Assembly (NCBI RefSeq): GCF_044377145.1
Contig: NZ_JBILJQ010000001.1
Location: 206,952-270,951, forward strand
From: Aquimonas sp044377145
GTDB lineage: Bacteria; Pseudomonadota; Gammaproteobacteria; Xanthomonadales; Xanthomonadaceae
DNA: 64,000 nt
Direction: 5' to 3'
Shown: piece after piece, positions 9,350-18,045 of the stretch
Numbering within the stretch: position 1 is the first letter of the stretch
How the letters are laid out: every line of letters starts with the position of its first letter
Notes under the pieces: model-generated
The model's input: only the letters and a program-made list of their open reading frames with translations
Told to the model about the DNA's origin: nothing
Databases searched by the model: none
Made by a program: the position numbers and the translations under genes

Positions 9350-10237
9350 CTACAAACCCAAAGCGCGATGCACTGGCGACACATCGCAGGCCTCGGCGAT
9401 CCAACTGTCAGGGGCCGGAGCAGCTGCCGCCCAACATCGAGCCAGTATCGCCTGGGCGGCTTCGGCCTCGCTGCGGCGCGCGAAGCGCGCAAAGCAGCAG
9501 CCGCCGGTACCGCTCAAACCCACCTGCCATGCGCTGCCAGCGCCGACCTGCCTGAGCGCCGCGAGCGCCGCGCCAACACGCGGCGAACGCGCCACCAGCG
9601 GGCTTTCGAACGCGTTGCCGCGCTCAGCCCCGCAAACAAAGCCCGCAATTGTCGCGGGGGGCGCATCCCGTGTCAATTCAGGTGCTTGGAACAGCTCCGA
9701 AGTTGGCACCGAAACCCCGGAATCGAGCACCAGATACGCACTGTCGCCAAGGCTCAAGGGCTGCAGGCATTCGCCGACGCCCTCGGCCCACGCGGACCGG
9801 CCGTGCACGAAGACCGGAACATCTGCCCCCAAGCGCAGCCCGATCGCCGCCAGCACGTCCAGCCCGAGGCCGAGCCCCCACAGCGCATTGAGGCCGAGCA
9901 ATACGCTGGCCGCGTCCGAACTGCCGCCGCCCAGACCACCGCCCATCGGGATCCGCTTGTGGACCTGGATATCGACTCCGAAGGAACAGCCGCTAGCGGC
10001 CTGCAATGCGCGCGCGGCGCGCACTGCGAGGTCCTGCTCGACGCCGACACCTTCAGCGCCGCAAAGCCGCTCGATACGTCCGTCCGCTCGCCACTTGAGC
10101 TCAACCTCATCCGCCAGATCAATGAGTTGGAACACAGTCTGCAGCAGGTGATAGCCATCAGCACGACGCCCGACGATCTGCAGAAACAGGTTGAGCTTCG
10201 CAGGCGCCGGCAGCCGCAGCGTGCCGCGCTCAGCCAT
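9350..10237 (-). CDS. ispE: 4-diphosphocytidyl-2-C-methyl-D-erythritol kinase
   Basis: GHMP kinase of the MEP isoprenoid pathway. The start at 10237 (MAERGTLRLPAPAKLNLFLQ) gives 295 residues. PAPAKLNL is the substrate-side motif, PMGGGLGGGSSDAASVL the ATP-binding glycine loop, and GTGGCCFARF the C-terminal motif. It overlaps the lolB stop by 8 nt, the usual lolB-ispE coupling. Confidence 0.96.
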   Translation of the reverse strand: MAERGTLRLPAPAKLNLFLQIVGRRADGYHLLQTVFQLIDLADEVELKWRADGRIERLCGAEGVGVEQDLAVRAARALQAASGCSFGVDIQVHKRIPMGGGLGGGSSDAASVLLGLNALWGLGLGLDVLAAIGLRLGADVPVFVHGRSAWAEGVGECLQPLSLGDSAYLVLDSGVSVPTSELFQAPELTRDAPPATIAGFVCGAERGNAFESPLVARSPRVGAALAALRQVGAGSAWQVGLSGTGGCCFARFARRSEAEAAQAILARCWAAAAPAPDSWIAEACDVSPVHRALGL

Positions 10238-10835
10238 CGTTCGGGCCCCAGCGATCCACCACCAGCCGCACGCGTCGACCGCCCGATTCGGCAAACACGC
10301 GGGTCGGCAATGCAGGCTGGGCCGCCTCGTCCCAGCCGCGATACTCGATCCGCCAGCCGGCTTGGTTGATCAAGGCCGGCAGGCCGTCGCCACCAAAGGC
10401 GATATCGGCGGCACCGCGCGCGCGCGCGCCACGGACCCAGGCCACCAGTTGCCGCACCGGCATCGACCAGCCGGTCGCCTGCTGCAGTAAATCCTCGGCG
10501 CTGGGGCCGTACAGATCGCCGCCCTCCAGGCCCTGCAGCGATGCGCCGCCGGCATCGCTGCTGAGGCGCCAGCTCTGCCGCGATACCGGCGCGCTGAACT
10601 GGATGATGAAATCATCGCCGCGCTGTGCCCAATCGAGCCGGCCGCTGCCGCCGTCACCCTCGCCTGAAATCGCGATCCGGCCGCTCAACTGCCAGTCCGA
10701 CTGTGCGACCAGCGCAGCTTCGCGCCCGGCCTGCGCAGCCAGCAGCTCCGAGTCCGCTCCGCGAATGGGCGCTCGCGCGCAGCCGGCGACCACAATGACC
10801 GCCAACAGCAACGCCGCAACTCTCAAGCAGGTCAT
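10230..10835 (-). CDS. lolB: Outer-membrane lipoprotein insertion factor LolB
   Basis: Accepts lipoproteins from LolA and inserts them into the outer membrane. The 201-residue product starts with a lipoprotein signal ending in VVAGC (Cys19), followed by the LolB fold (WQLSGRIAISGEGDGGSGRL, DLYGPSAEDLLQQATGWSMP). Its start overlaps the stop of the upstream TPR gene as ATGA and its end overlaps ispE, so the three genes look translationally coupled. Confidence 0.95.
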   Translation of the reverse strand: MTCLRVAALLLAVIVVAGCARAPIRGADSELLAAQAGREAALVAQSDWQLSGRIAISGEGDGGSGRLDWAQRGDDFIIQFSAPVSRQSWRLSSDAGGASLQGLEGGDLYGPSAEDLLQQATGWSMPVRQLVAWVRGARARGAADIAFGGDGLPALINQAGWRIEYRGWDEAAQPALPTRVFAESGGRRVRLVVDRWGPNDG

Positions 10836-12541
10836 GCGCCGAGCCGCTCACGCAGACGCTGGATGGCGCGATTGGTGGCATCCAGCGCTGCGCCCTTCTG
10901 CCAGATCTCGCGTGCTTCGGCATCGCGCCCCAATGCCAACAGCACCTCAGCGATGTGCGCAGCGATCTCGGCGTCTTCCTGAGCGGCGAACGCGCGCTGC
11001 AGATAGTCCAGCGACTCCTCCAGGCGCCCGAGTTTGTAGAGCACCCAGCCCATGCTATCGAGGATCGCCGGCTGCTCGGGCGCAAGCTCAAGCGCCCGCT
11101 GGATATAGCCCAGCGCTTCCTCGTGATCCTCGGTTCGATCGGCCATGGTGTAGCCCAACGCATTGAGCGCGTCTGCATCGTCGGGGTCTTCGGTTACCAG
11201 CACCTGCAGATCGATGATCGCCTCCGGCACGCGGTCGATGCGCTCGTAGGTCAGCGCGCGCGCGTACAGCAGGGCGCGGTCGCCTTCGAAAATCTGCAGG
11301 CCGCGGTTGAGCGCATCGATCGAAGGCTCGAGCTGGCCGCGACGATTGAGCAGCTCACCCTCCAGCAGGAAGGCGTTGCGCAAGGATTCGCCGTCCTCGG
11401 TGTCGCTGGCCTGGGCCTCGCGCAGCACCGCGACCGCCTCGTCCTGACGCCCCGCCTGCTCGTGCAGTACCGCAATGCGCAGCTGCGCGGACAGGATGCG
11501 GGTCGGATCATTCACCGCTGAGTACCAGCCCAGCGCGTCCTCGTCGCGCTCAAGCACCTCGGCGATCTGGCCCAGCAGGAAGCGCCGGTCGTCGCTGATC
11601 CCGGCATCGAACACCACCGCGGCTGCGCCAAGGGCAGGGTCGATCGCCGTGATCGCATCGGCCTTGATCAGGCTGTACAGCGCCTCCAGCGCACCCGATT
11701 CGCCGATGCGCGCAAGGTAGGCGGCGCGGCCCGCAAACGTGGCATCACTTTGCACGCCTTCACCCAGCAGTTCCGCAGCGCGCTGGGTCTGACCCAAACC
11801 GTCGAGCAGGGAGGCCGCGCGCAGACGATCGGGAATTTCCTTGAGGCCGAGCCCGATCACCGCATCCAACGCCTGTGCCGCTTCGTCCTTCTGATCCTGG
11901 CGCAGCAGCACTTCGGCCCGCCACAGGCCGACGCGGCGATCCTGCGGAAAGCGCTCGGCAGCGATTTGAAGAATGCGCGTGCTCAGTTCGGCCGAGCCCC
12001 ACTGCTGAGCCAGGCCGCCCAAGGCAACCCACAGCGCGAAGTCGTTCGGTAGATCCGGGTACTCGACCAGCAGCTGCAGGGTCGGCAGCGCATCGCGTCC
12101 GCTGCCGGCCAGGGCCTGCACACCGAGACGGCGCGCGTCCTCACCCTCATCCATCAGCTCCGCCAAGCCCTCGGCGGCGTCATCGAATCGCTGCTCGCGA
12201 ATCAGGGCCAGCAACTCGAACTGCCGACCGGGCAGCGACTCGGGCGCCAGTTTGCGCCAGCGCTTCAATGCTTCGGCCAACAGCAGGCGCTCATCGGCCA
12301 GCAGGGCGACCCGCGCCGCGCGCTCGGCCACGGCGGGGTCATCCGACAGCTGCGCGGCCGAGACGTAAGCCTGGGCCGCGGCGATCGAGTCGCCCTCCTG
12401 CAGGGCGAACTCGCCTTCCAGCAGCGGCCGCAGCGCATCGCCCAGCAAGGGCGCTGCCGGCGGGGTGGGTTCAGCCTGGGCGGACATCGCCGGCAGCGCC
12501 GACGCCAGCACAAGCAGCAGGTAGAATGCGGAGCGTTTCAT
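10832..12541 (-). CDS. Exported tetratricopeptide-repeat protein
   Basis: The 569-residue protein starts with a cleavable signal (MKRSAFYLLLVLASALPAMS, then AQA). Degenerate TPR units fill the rest; the clearest are near the C-terminus (ALNALGYTMADRTEDHEEAL and AILDSMGWVLYKLGRLEESL). Such proteins sit upstream of lolB in Xanthomonads and pseudomonads and are annotated only as TPR proteins. A periplasmic scaffolding role linked to lipoprotein sorting is an inference from its position. The gene is divergent from hemA. Confidence 0.9.
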   Translation of the reverse strand: MKRSAFYLLLVLASALPAMSAQAEPTPPAAPLLGDALRPLLEGEFALQEGDSIAAAQAYVSAAQLSDDPAVAERAARVALLADERLLLAEALKRWRKLAPESLPGRQFELLALIREQRFDDAAEGLAELMDEGEDARRLGVQALAGSGRDALPTLQLLVEYPDLPNDFALWVALGGLAQQWGSAELSTRILQIAAERFPQDRRVGLWRAEVLLRQDQKDEAAQALDAVIGLGLKEIPDRLRAASLLDGLGQTQRAAELLGEGVQSDATFAGRAAYLARIGESGALEALYSLIKADAITAIDPALGAAAVVFDAGISDDRRFLLGQIAEVLERDEDALGWYSAVNDPTRILSAQLRIAVLHEQAGRQDEAVAVLREAQASDTEDGESLRNAFLLEGELLNRRGQLEPSIDALNRGLQIFEGDRALLYARALTYERIDRVPEAIIDLQVLVTEDPDDADALNALGYTMADRTEDHEEALGYIQRALELAPEQPAILDSMGWVLYKLGRLEESLDYLQRAFAAQEDAEIAAHIAEVLLALGRDAEAREIWQKGAALDATNRAIQRLRERLGA

Positions 12542-12608
12542 CGACCTTCACGTGAGAGTCCGGAGCGCGCCGCAGGCTGCGGCGCGCCGGGCCGGAATAC
12601 GAGCGGCA

Positions 12609-13979
12609 GTGTACCCGAACCCCCCTTCCGACCGACCGCAGCGCCGCCTGCTGGCGCTGGGCCTGAGCCACCAAACGGCACCGGTCGCCCTGCGCGAGAA
12701 GGTGGCGTTCGCGGCTGACCGTCATGCGCAATCGCTGCATGCACTGCTGCGCCGGCCCGGGGTGGAAGAAGCGGCCTTGGTATCGACCTGCAACCGCACG
12801 GAAATCTACTGCTGTGTCGCCGCCGGCGCCGAAGGCGAACCGGCGCGCTGGCTGGCCGAGACACATGGCCTGGACGGCGAAACACTGCGTCAATGCTTGT
12901 ACCAGCATGAGGACGCCGCCGCGGTGCGGCATCTGTTCCGGGTGGCGATCGGGCTGGACTCACTGGTGCTTGGCGAACCGCAGATCCTCGGCCAGGTGAA
13001 GGATGCCTGGCAGCTGGCGCACGATGCCGGCGGCCTGCGCACCGGGCTCGATCGGCTGTTCCAACACGGCTTCGCGGTCGCCAAACGGGTGCGCACCGAT
13101 ACCGGCATCGGCGCCCATCCGGTCTCGGTCGCGTTCGCCGGCGTGCGCCTGGCGCAGCAGGTGTTCACCGACATCCGCGAAGCTACCGTGCTGCTGATTG
13201 GCGCCGGCGAAACCATCGAGCTCGCCGCGCGCCATCTGGTTGAGCTGAAAGCGCGCCGGCTGCTGGTGGCCAACCGCACGCTGGAGAACGCGCAGACCCT
13301 GGCCAGCCGCATCGGCGGCTACGCGCTCAGTCTCGACGACCTGCGCAAACACCTGCCCGAGGCTGACATCGTGATCTCGGCCACCGCCGCACGCGAGCCG
13401 ATTCTGTACCGCGCAGATCTTGCGCATGCGCTGCGCGTACGGCGGCATCGGCCCATGTTCGTGCTCGACCTTGCGGTGCCGCGCGACATCGCCGAAGACG
13501 TCGCCACGCTGGAAGACGTATTCCTGTACACCGTCGACGATCTGGACCAGGTCATCGAAGACAATCTGCGCTCGCGCCGCGAGGCCGCACAGCAGGCCGA
13601 AGCAATCGTCGATCTGCAGGTTGAGCACTTCCTCGGCTGGTGGCGTGCCGCCGATCGCCAGGGCCTGATCCGCACGATCCGGGCCCACGCCGAACGCGAG
13701 CGCGACGCCGTGCTGGCGCGGGCCGAACAGATGATCGCCCAAGGCAAGCCGCCTGAAGACGCCCTGCGCTATCTCGCCAATACCCTCACCAACAAGCTGC
13801 TGCACGCACCGTCCGCCAGCCTGCGCGCCGCCGCGCAGCGCGGCGATGTCGAGCTGTTCCGCGCCGCCGAGCAACTGTTCGCCGGCGCTGAACCCGCAGC
13901 GGAGGACAGCGCCGAGCTGTCGACCGACAAGGCCCCCCATGAGCCCCAGCATCCGCAAGAAACTCGACGCACTGGCTGA
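12609..13979 (+). CDS. hemA: Glutamyl-tRNA reductase
   Basis: First committed enzyme of C5 tetrapyrrole synthesis: reduces Glu-tRNA to glutamate-1-semialdehyde with NADPH. GLSHQTAPVALREKV and the catalytic-Cys motif STCNRTE mark the N-terminal domain. LLIGAGE is the NADPH loop, and a helical dimerisation domain follows. The start is uncertain: I used GTG 12609 (456 residues); GTG 12552 would add 19 residues, longer than the family norm. The 3' end overlaps prfA by 41 nt. Confidence 0.95.
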   Translation: MYPNPPSDRPQRRLLALGLSHQTAPVALREKVAFAADRHAQSLHALLRRPGVEEAALVSTCNRTEIYCCVAAGAEGEPARWLAETHGLDGETLRQCLYQHEDAAAVRHLFRVAIGLDSLVLGEPQILGQVKDAWQLAHDAGGLRTGLDRLFQHGFAVAKRVRTDTGIGAHPVSVAFAGVRLAQQVFTDIREATVLLIGAGETIELAARHLVELKARRLLVANRTLENAQTLASRIGGYALSLDDLRKHLPEADIVISATAAREPILYRADLAHALRVRRHRPMFVLDLAVPRDIAEDVATLEDVFLYTVDDLDQVIEDNLRSRREAAQQAEAIVDLQVEHFLGWWRAADRQGLIRTIRAHAERERDAVLARAEQMIAQGKPPEDALRYLANTLTNKLLHAPSASLRAAAQRGDVELFRAAEQLFAGAEPAAEDSAELSTDKAPHEPQHPQETRRTG

Positions 13980-15015
13980 GCGCCACGAAGAGGTCGGCCT
14001 GCTGCTGGCCTCGCCGGACGCCGCCGCCGACCCCAAGCGCTTCCGCGAGCTGTCGCGCGAGTACGCCCAGCTCGAACCGCTGGCCCGCGCCCTGCGCGAG
14101 CACGAGGGTGTGCAGCGCGATCTTGCCGCCGCGCGCGCGCTGTTGACCGACCCGGAAATGCGCGAGATGGCCGAAGACGAGATCGCCGGCCTGCAGACGC
14201 GCCTGACCGAGCTGGACGAATCGCTGAGCCTGCTGCTGCTGCCGCGTGACCCGCGCGACGAGGCCAACATCTTCTTGGAGATCCGCGCCGGCACCGGCGG
14301 TGACGAGGCGGCGATTTTTGCCGGCGATCTGTTCCGCATGTATTCGCGCTATGCCGAGAACCGGCGCTGGAGCGTCGAGCTGCTGTCGGCCAGCGAGGGC
14401 GAACACGGCGGATTCAAGGAGGTCATCGCGCGGGTCGAAGGCGCGGGCGCGTTCTCGGCACTGAAATTCGAATCCGGCACCCACCGCGTGCAGCGCGTAC
14501 CGGACACTGAAAGCCAGGGCCGCATCCACACCTCGGCGGCGACGGTCGCGATCCTGCCCGAGCTCGACGAGATCGACGAAATCGAGATCCGCGACGGCGA
14601 TCTGAAAGTCGACACGTTTCGCGCCTCCGGCGCCGGTGGTCAGCACGTCAACAAGACCGATTCGGCGATCCGTATCACCCACCTGCCCACCGGCATGGTC
14701 GTCGAGTGCCAGGACGAGCGCAGCCAGCACAAGAACCGCGCACGCGCCATGAGCCTGCTGAAGGCGCGACTGCTCGACGAGCAGCGCAGCAAGCAGACCC
14801 AGGCCCAGGCCGAATCACGCCGCCTGCAGGTAGGCTCGGGCGACCGCAGCCAGCGCATCCGCACCTACAACTTTCCGCAGGGCCGGATCACCGACCACCG
14901 CATCAACCTGACCCTGTATCGCCTGCCGGAAGTGCTGGCGGGGGATCTCGGCGAGCTGATCCAGAGCCTGACCCGCGAAGCCCAGGTCGATGAGTTGAAG
15001 TTGCTCGGCCAGTAG
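13939..15015 (+). CDS. prfA: Peptide chain release factor 1
   Basis: Recognises UAA/UAG and triggers peptide release. The start at 13939 (MSPSIRKKLDALAERHEEVG) lies inside the hemA 3' end and gives 358 residues. The catalytic GGQ is at 233-235 within ASGAGGQHVNKTDSAIRITH. The hemA-prfA overlap is typical of gammaproteobacteria. No prmC follows in this window. Confidence 0.98.
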   Translation: MSPSIRKKLDALAERHEEVGLLLASPDAAADPKRFRELSREYAQLEPLARALREHEGVQRDLAAARALLTDPEMREMAEDEIAGLQTRLTELDESLSLLLLPRDPRDEANIFLEIRAGTGGDEAAIFAGDLFRMYSRYAENRRWSVELLSASEGEHGGFKEVIARVEGAGAFSALKFESGTHRVQRVPDTESQGRIHTSAATVAILPELDEIDEIEIRDGDLKVDTFRASGAGGQHVNKTDSAIRITHLPTGMVVECQDERSQHKNRARAMSLLKARLLDEQRSKQTQAQAESRRLQVGSGDRSQRIRTYNFPQGRITDHRINLTLYRLPEVLAGDLGELIQSLTREAQVDELKLLGQ

Positions 15016-15086
15016 GAAGACGCCGGGCTGCCCAGCGGACGCACAAGTCGCCACAATCGAGCTCCCAGCGCGAAGGCAGGCGGCCG

Positions 15087-15884
15087 ATGAAGACCAACAA
15101 GAAGCACTACGAAGAACTGCTCAAACCGCTGCAGCGCGAGCTGGTGCAGGTCCAGCAGTGGCTGCAGAACACCGGCACCCGCGTGGTCGTGCTGCTGGAA
15201 GGCCGCGATGCCGCCGGCAAGGGCGGCGTGATCAATGCCATCGCCAACACGCTGAATCCGCGCGCCTGCCGGGTGGTGGCCCTGCCCAAACCCAGCGACC
15301 GCGAGCGCACCCAGTGGTACTTCCAGCGCTACGTGTCCGAGCTGCCCGCCGGCGGTGAGATCGTGCTGTTCGACCGCAGCTGGTACAACCGCGCCGGCGT
15401 CGAGAAGGTGATGGGCTATTGCAGCGCCGTCGAGTACGAGCGCTTTCTGAACCAGGCGCCGGCGTTCGAGAAGATGCTGGTCGATGACGGCGTGCTGCTG
15501 TTCAAGTACTGGCTGTCGGTGGATCAGGCCCTGCAGGAAGAACGCTTCGCCGAGCGCGCTGCGGACCCCTTGAAGCGCTGGAAGCTGAGCCCGGTCGACC
15601 TGGCCGCGCGACAGAAATACGCCGAGTACGGCAACGCCCGCGAAGCCATGTTCCGCGCCACCCACAGCGCGCATTCGCCGTGGTGGCTGGTCGACTTCAA
15701 CGACCAGCGTCGCGGCCGCCTGAACCTGATCCGCCACCTGCTAGACCACCTGCCCAGCCACCCGGCAGCGGAACCGGTGATCGAGTTCGAGCCGCTGCCC
15801 GAGCCGCTGCTGAAGGAACGCTTCGAGGGCGCGGTGCAGCCGATTGCGGATCGCTTCAAGAGCGCGAACGGCAACGGGCATTGA
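15087..15884 (+). CDS. ppk2: Polyphosphate kinase 2 family protein
   Basis: PPK2 enzymes transfer phosphate between polyphosphate and nucleotides, usually making NTP or NDP. The 265-residue single-domain protein has Walker A GRDAAGKGG (39-47) and the Walker B/lid region EIVLFDRSWYNRAGVE (from about residue 92). The size and the FDRSWYNRA motif fit class I PPK2 (NDP to NTP); the class is inferred from general similarity only. It lies 71 nt after prfA and may be cotranscribed. Confidence 0.92.
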   Translation: MKTNKKHYEELLKPLQRELVQVQQWLQNTGTRVVVLLEGRDAAGKGGVINAIANTLNPRACRVVALPKPSDRERTQWYFQRYVSELPAGGEIVLFDRSWYNRAGVEKVMGYCSAVEYERFLNQAPAFEKMLVDDGVLLFKYWLSVDQALQEERFAERAADPLKRWKLSPVDLAARQKYAEYGNAREAMFRATHSAHSPWWLVDFNDQRRGRLNLIRHLLDHLPSHPAAEPVIEFEPLPEPLLKERFEGAVQPIADRFKSANGNGH

Positions 15885-16066
15885 GACCAGACAGACCCTT
15901 CGAAGCAGGTAGGTTGGGACAAGTCGCAGGCGCGTGCCAACAGCGCAAGGTTCCACGCGTCTCATCGCTGAGCTCCGGACGCCTCATCACAGACTTCGAT
16001 GCGCCCGCACGCATCGCTCACGCGATCTTGGGCCGCTCTGCGCTTGGCCCAAGCTGCGTGTGGAAG

Positions 16067-16210
16067 CCCCTCTCCCCGCGGGAGAGGGGTTGGGGAGAGG
16101 GCCGGGCGAAGCTCAACCGCTCAGTGCGACGTCAACAGCGATGCTTTGCGCTTGGTAAGTCAGTCCAACACCCCGCCCTCACCCCCAGCCCCTCTCCCAG
16201 GGGAGAGGGG
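16067..16210. repeat. Inverted pair of CCCCTCTCCC palindromic elements
   Basis: CCCCTCTCCC-CGC-GGGAGAGGGG (16067-16089), followed by TTGGGGAGAGGGC, is mirrored by GCCCTCACCCCCAG and then CCCCTCTCCC-AG-GGGAGAGGGG (16189-16210). Each unit is a perfect 10-bp hairpin and the two units are in opposite orientation. The rest of 15885-16295, between ppk2 and the convergent amylase gene, holds no convincing gene. The hairpins may end transcription from both sides, though T-runs are absent. Confidence 0.8.
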
Positions 16211-16295
16211 AGCCGAACTCGCCTACGCACGCATGCGGCCATGCGAGTTCACTGAAAGCCCCGGTCCCACAAGGAGGGATCAGGAGGACAGAACC

Positions 16296-17987
16296 TCAGC
16301 CCGCCTGCGCGCGCAGCGCTTCGAGCAGCGCGGAATCCGTCAGCGGCGCCTCCCACAGCAGCACACGCAGGCCATTCGCCGGCACCTCGATGCGTGCCTC
16401 GCGGCCGAGCGTGATCACCTCACCGCTCTCGGCATCCTTCCACTCGCCGGGCTGCAGGTCACGGCCCAGCGCGATCGCACGCGGCTCCGCTGACTTGTTG
16501 AGCAGGACCAGCGCGGTCTGGTTCGCGTCGTTGGCCTGCAGCACGCGATAGAACGCCGCCTCATCGCCCTCGAGCTTGAGCGTGAACTGTAGACCGCGCT
16601 GCAGCGCCGGCAGGCGCGCGCGCAGCTGGGCGACGCGGATCAGCCCCTGGCGTATTGGATGATTGCGCGCAGCCTCGATGCCTTCGACGCCGAAGTAGTT
16701 GCGGTTGCCGTTGTGCTCCACCGCACCGCGCTCGAAGCCCGACTCCGAGCCGTAGTAGATGACCGGAATGCCGCGCGCGGTAAACAGCCAGTGGTGGGCA
16801 TTGATGAAACCCGCATCCGACGCATCCATCCGCGCCATGTCGTGGTTGTCGTAGAACGTCATCAGCTCGTACGGGTTCGCATACGGGCCGTCCTTCAGGA
16901 ACAGGGTCGGCGCCAGCGCGGCGAAGTCCGAGCCATCCTTCTCGAACACTTCCAGCAGTGCCTTCTTCATCGCGAAGTCGAGCACGCTCATGCCTCCGTT
17001 CTCGGGGTGGGTATAGATCGCGGTTTTGGCGGCCTCGTAGTCGAACACTTCGCCGAACATGAAGAAGCCCGGATGCCGGGCGCGGATGCGCTCGCTGAAG
17101 CCACGCCAGAACTCGGGCTTCACATGGCGCACCGTGTCGACGCGGAAGGCATGCGCGCCCTGTTCGATCCACTGCAGATAGGCGCCGACCAGATGCTCCA
17201 TCAGGGCGGGACTGTCCTCATTGAAATCGCCGAGCTGGGCCAGATCAGGCTTGACGTTGTAGAAGGCGTGCAGCGGGTTGTTGGCCGGATCGAGTTGGTC
17301 CGGCGGCAGATTGCCGTGGTCGGCGATCAGGCTGCCGTCGGCCCCGTACAGGCGACCGAACTCGGCCTGATCGACCGGCATCGACCAGGCCGGCGAACCA
17401 TGATTGGCGACGATGTCGAGCACGATCTTCAGGCCCGCATCCTTCATCGACGCGGTGAAGGCCCGGAAGTCGAGGCCTTCGCTCGGCAGGTGTTCGTCCA
17501 GCACGTAGAAGTTCTTCGCCCAATAGCCGTGATAACCCGACTTGCCGCGGTCAGTCAGAAAACTGGTCTGGGTGATCTCGTCGCCGCCGGTGAAGGCCTC
17601 ATCCGGGTTGTCGACGATCGGCGTGATCCACAGCGCCGAGAAACCCATCTCGCGGATGTAGTCGGCGTGGTCGAGGATGCCGCGGAAGTCACCGCCGAGA
17701 TAACCGATGTTGTCGGTGCGGCCATCGTTCCACTTCAGCGGGATATCGAAGGTGCGGTGCGCACCGCCCTGCTCGCGTTGGTCGTTGCTCGGATCGCCGT
17801 TTACGAAGCGATCGGTAACCACGAAGTACACGGTTTCTGAGGCAAACGGTTCAGTCGTGCCGATAAATCGGTCGACGGTCGCGACGTTCGATGTCGCTGG
17901 TGAAGCCGCTTGCTGCGTGGACACCTCGCTGGTGCAGGCGGCGAGAAGGGTCAATGCGGTCGCGAGAGCGAGCGTTCGGATCTGCAT
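16296..17987 (-). CDS. Lipoprotein alpha-amylase family glycosidase (GH13)
   Basis: Predicted to hydrolyse alpha-1,4-glucans outside the inner membrane. The start at 17987 gives 563 residues with a lipoprotein signal (MQIRTLALATALTLLAAC, lipid Cys18). GH13 motifs are DIVANHGSP (191-199), nucleophile D284 in FRVDTVRH, acid E313 in FGEVF and D383 in FYDNHD. The C-terminal beta domain ends near residue 560. The sugar-transporter gene lies 58 nt upstream on the same strand, so it probably acts in starch or maltodextrin use. Confidence 0.93.
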   Translation of the reverse strand: MQIRTLALATALTLLAACTSEVSTQQAASPATSNVATVDRFIGTTEPFASETVYFVVTDRFVNGDPSNDQREQGGAHRTFDIPLKWNDGRTDNIGYLGGDFRGILDHADYIREMGFSALWITPIVDNPDEAFTGGDEITQTSFLTDRGKSGYHGYWAKNFYVLDEHLPSEGLDFRAFTASMKDAGLKIVLDIVANHGSPAWSMPVDQAEFGRLYGADGSLIADHGNLPPDQLDPANNPLHAFYNVKPDLAQLGDFNEDSPALMEHLVGAYLQWIEQGAHAFRVDTVRHVKPEFWRGFSERIRARHPGFFMFGEVFDYEAAKTAIYTHPENGGMSVLDFAMKKALLEVFEKDGSDFAALAPTLFLKDGPYANPYELMTFYDNHDMARMDASDAGFINAHHWLFTARGIPVIYYGSESGFERGAVEHNGNRNYFGVEGIEAARNHPIRQGLIRVAQLRARLPALQRGLQFTLKLEGDEAAFYRVLQANDANQTALVLLNKSAEPRAIALGRDLQPGEWKDAESGEVITLGREARIEVPANGLRVLLWEAPLTDSALLEALRAQAG

Positions 17988-18045
17988 GGGCAACTCCAGT
18001 GCGGGCGCGCTGACGCCCCGGATGGACAGTTTCAGGTTGGGGATT

